Assembly: GCA_947505565.1 (NCBI GenBank)
Contig: CANNLB010000108.1
Location: forward strand, 1-7,368
Reading direction: 5' to 3'
DNA: 7,368 nucleotides
Origin: Acidobacteriota bacterium
Lineage (GTDB): Bacteria; Acidobacteriota; Terriglobia; Bryobacterales; Bryobacteraceae
Position 1 is the stretch's first letter; each line of letters opens with the position of its first letter. Of this stretch, positions 6,322 through 7,368 are shown piece by piece. Under the pieces are notes generated by a model. That model saw only the letters and a list, made by a program, of their open reading frames with translations, was not told the DNA's origin and did not search any database. Both the position numbers and the translations under genes were made by a program.

Positions 6322-7368
6322 ATGAGTAGCCTCCCCCCCGCACTCCGCAAATGGCTCTCATTCGGTACCGGCGTCGGTATCGAGGTCGGCCCGCAAGATC
6401 TCACCGTCTCCGTCGTCCGCGCCCGCCCCTCCGGGGCCGAACTTCTCGATTCGCGAACCATCGCCGGCTTCCGCGAACGCCCCGCCGTCGAATGGGGCCG
6501 CGAATACGCCGACTTCGTCAAAAAATTCTCCGCCGGCCACATCGCCGCCGTCGTCATGGTCCCTCGTAGCGAAGTCATCGTCCGCACCATGCCCTTCCCC
6601 GCCGTCGGCGACGAAGAACTCGAAGCCGCCATCGGTTTCCAACTCGATACCCTCCACCCCTACGCCGAAGACGACGCCGTCCCCGCCTTCGCCCGCCTCG
6701 ATGGCACCCAGGTTCTCATCGGCGTCCTCCGCCGCCAGAAGTTCGAGGCATATCAAACCTCGTTCACCGAAGCCGGCATCAAGGTCGGTAGCTTCACCTT
6801 CTCCGCCGCCGCCATCTATTCCGCCATTCGCCTGACCACCGCTGCTCCAGTCGGCTTCCTCGCCGCCCAGGAAACCGTCGACGGCCTGGAAGTCTACGGC
6901 GAAAGCGTCGCCCGGCCCGTCTTTTCCTCCGTCTTCGATCTGCCCCCCGCCCGCGCCCTCGCTCTCGCCGCCGCCGAACTCCGACTCCCCACCGATACTA
7001 TTCCCCTCGAACTCGGCGTCAGCATGGCCTACGCCGCCGCCCTCGGCAGCGCCGTCCCGGCCCTTTCTCTCGGGGCGAACTTCCTCCCCGAAGGCCAGCG
7101 TCGCTCAAGTTCCAAATGGCGCTACGTGCCCACCGCCGTCCTCGCCACCATCCTCATCGCCCTTCTCGCCGGCATCGCTCTGCACGAGCCCTACGACACC
7201 GGCCGCTACGTCGATGCCATGCGCGAAGAAATTAAGCGCGGTGAATCGTTCGCCTCCCGCGTCCCCGTCCTCGATCAGACCGCCGCTAAAACAGCCGCCC
7301 GCGTAGTCCAACTCGACGATTTCCGCCGCCGTACCCGCCAGGATCTCGACCTTTTGCTCGAACTCACG
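6322..7368 (+). CDS. gspL: GspL-like T2SS assembly protein (PilM-like domain, membrane segment, PilN-like start), 3' truncated by window end
   Basis: The frame is open from the ATG at 6322 to the last base (349 codons), with no stop in the window. In known systems GspL recruits GspE to the membrane and partners GspM. Residues 17 to about 250 look like the PilM/actin-like cytoplasmic fold: V-G-I-E-V-G-P-Q-D-L near 18-27, then E-V-I-V-R-T-M-P-F-P (84-93) and E-L-E-A-A-I-G-F-Q-L ... H-P (99-113), the typical PilM helix. A-N-F-L-P-E-G-Q-R-R (252-261) resembles the N-terminus of PilN (I-N-L-L-P), and one membrane segment follows at about 268-287. The remainder (about 290-349) is charged, probably helical, and would be periplasmic. 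The order cytoplasmic domain, single membrane helix, periplasmic domain is that of GspL. It starts 4 bp after the gspK stop, without a clear ribosome-binding site. A PilM-PilN fusion of another pilus system is the alternative, but the position after gspK favours GspL. Confidence 0.85.
   Translation, partial: MSSLPPALRKWLSFGTGVGIEVGPQDLTVSVVRARPSGAELLDSRTIAGFRERPAVEWGREYADFVKKFSAGHIAAVVMVPRSEVIVRTMPFPAVGDEELEAAIGFQLDTLHPYAEDDAVPAFARLDGTQVLIGVLRRQKFEAYQTSFTEAGIKVGSFTFSAAAIYSAIRLTTAAPVGFLAAQETVDGLEVYGESVARPVFSSVFDLPPARALALAAAELRLPTDTIPLELGVSMAYAAALGSAVPALSLGANFLPEGQRRSSSKWRYVPTAVLATILIALLAGIALHEPYDTGRYVDAMREEIKRGESFASRVPVLDQTAAKTAARVVQLDDFRRRTRQDLDLLLELT

Noticed and set aside
5424..6632. 402-codon antisense open frame spanning gspK and gspL
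   Set aside because: Covers two well-supported sense genes, has no recognisable domain and has the biased composition of a shadow frame.
1..7368. Repeated GCC/CGC-rich words that might suggest repeats or hairpins
   Set aside because: They follow the codon phase (Ala, Arg, Val and Leu codons ending in C) and show no spaced or palindromic arrangement; no CRISPR or terminator hairpin was seen.

Overview
The window lies inside one co-directional operon on the + strand that encodes the inner-membrane platform and pseudopilus of a type II secretion system (T2SS). The order is: 3' end of an unrecognised gene, gspE, gspF, gspG, gspH, gspI, gspJ, gspK, and the first 349 codons of a gspL-like gene cut off by the window end. 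Essentially every base is coding. I see no RNA gene, mobile element, CRISPR array, promoter or terminator, so transcription must start upstream of base 1 and continue past base 7368.

Layout: 2-412 unknown protein (C-terminal 136 residues); 412-2055 GspE ATPase; 2055-3266 GspF platform protein; 3278-3706 GspG major pseudopilin; 3703-4173 GspH, 4173-4622 GspI, 4619-5356 GspJ and 5346-6317 GspK minor pseudopilins; 6322-7368+ GspL-like assembly protein. Genes touch or overlap at most junctions (TAATG at 410-414, 2053-2057 and 4171-4175; GTGA at 3703-3706; ATGA at 4619-4622; 11-bp overlap at 5346-5356). The only gaps are 11 bp before gspG and 4 bp before gspL. This points to one polycistronic message with translational coupling. 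Clear Shine-Dalgarno sequences occur only before gspG and gspJ, with a shorter one before gspF.

How the parts work together, from knowledge of the families: GspE hydrolyses ATP at the cytoplasmic face, docked to GspL and GspF. GspF is the membrane core thought to help add pseudopilins. GspG subunits, cut by a prepilin peptidase not encoded here, polymerise into the pseudopilus. GspI, GspJ and GspK form its tip, with GspH next to it. The outer-membrane secretin (GspD), GspC, GspM and the peptidase (GspO) are not in the window.

Organism: the DNA is GC-rich, with many codons ending in C and a coding strand visibly richer in C than G. Together with the V-T-L-L-E type pseudopilin signals and the uncharacterised gene before gspE, this most resembles Acidobacteriota (Solibacter/Bryobacter-like). 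That is an impression from sequence style, not a search result.

I do not see a wholly new system here. The least explained element is the unknown protein coupled to gspE. Secondary points are the purine-rich gspG start region, an A9 tract in gspF and the PilM/PilN-like layout of GspL.
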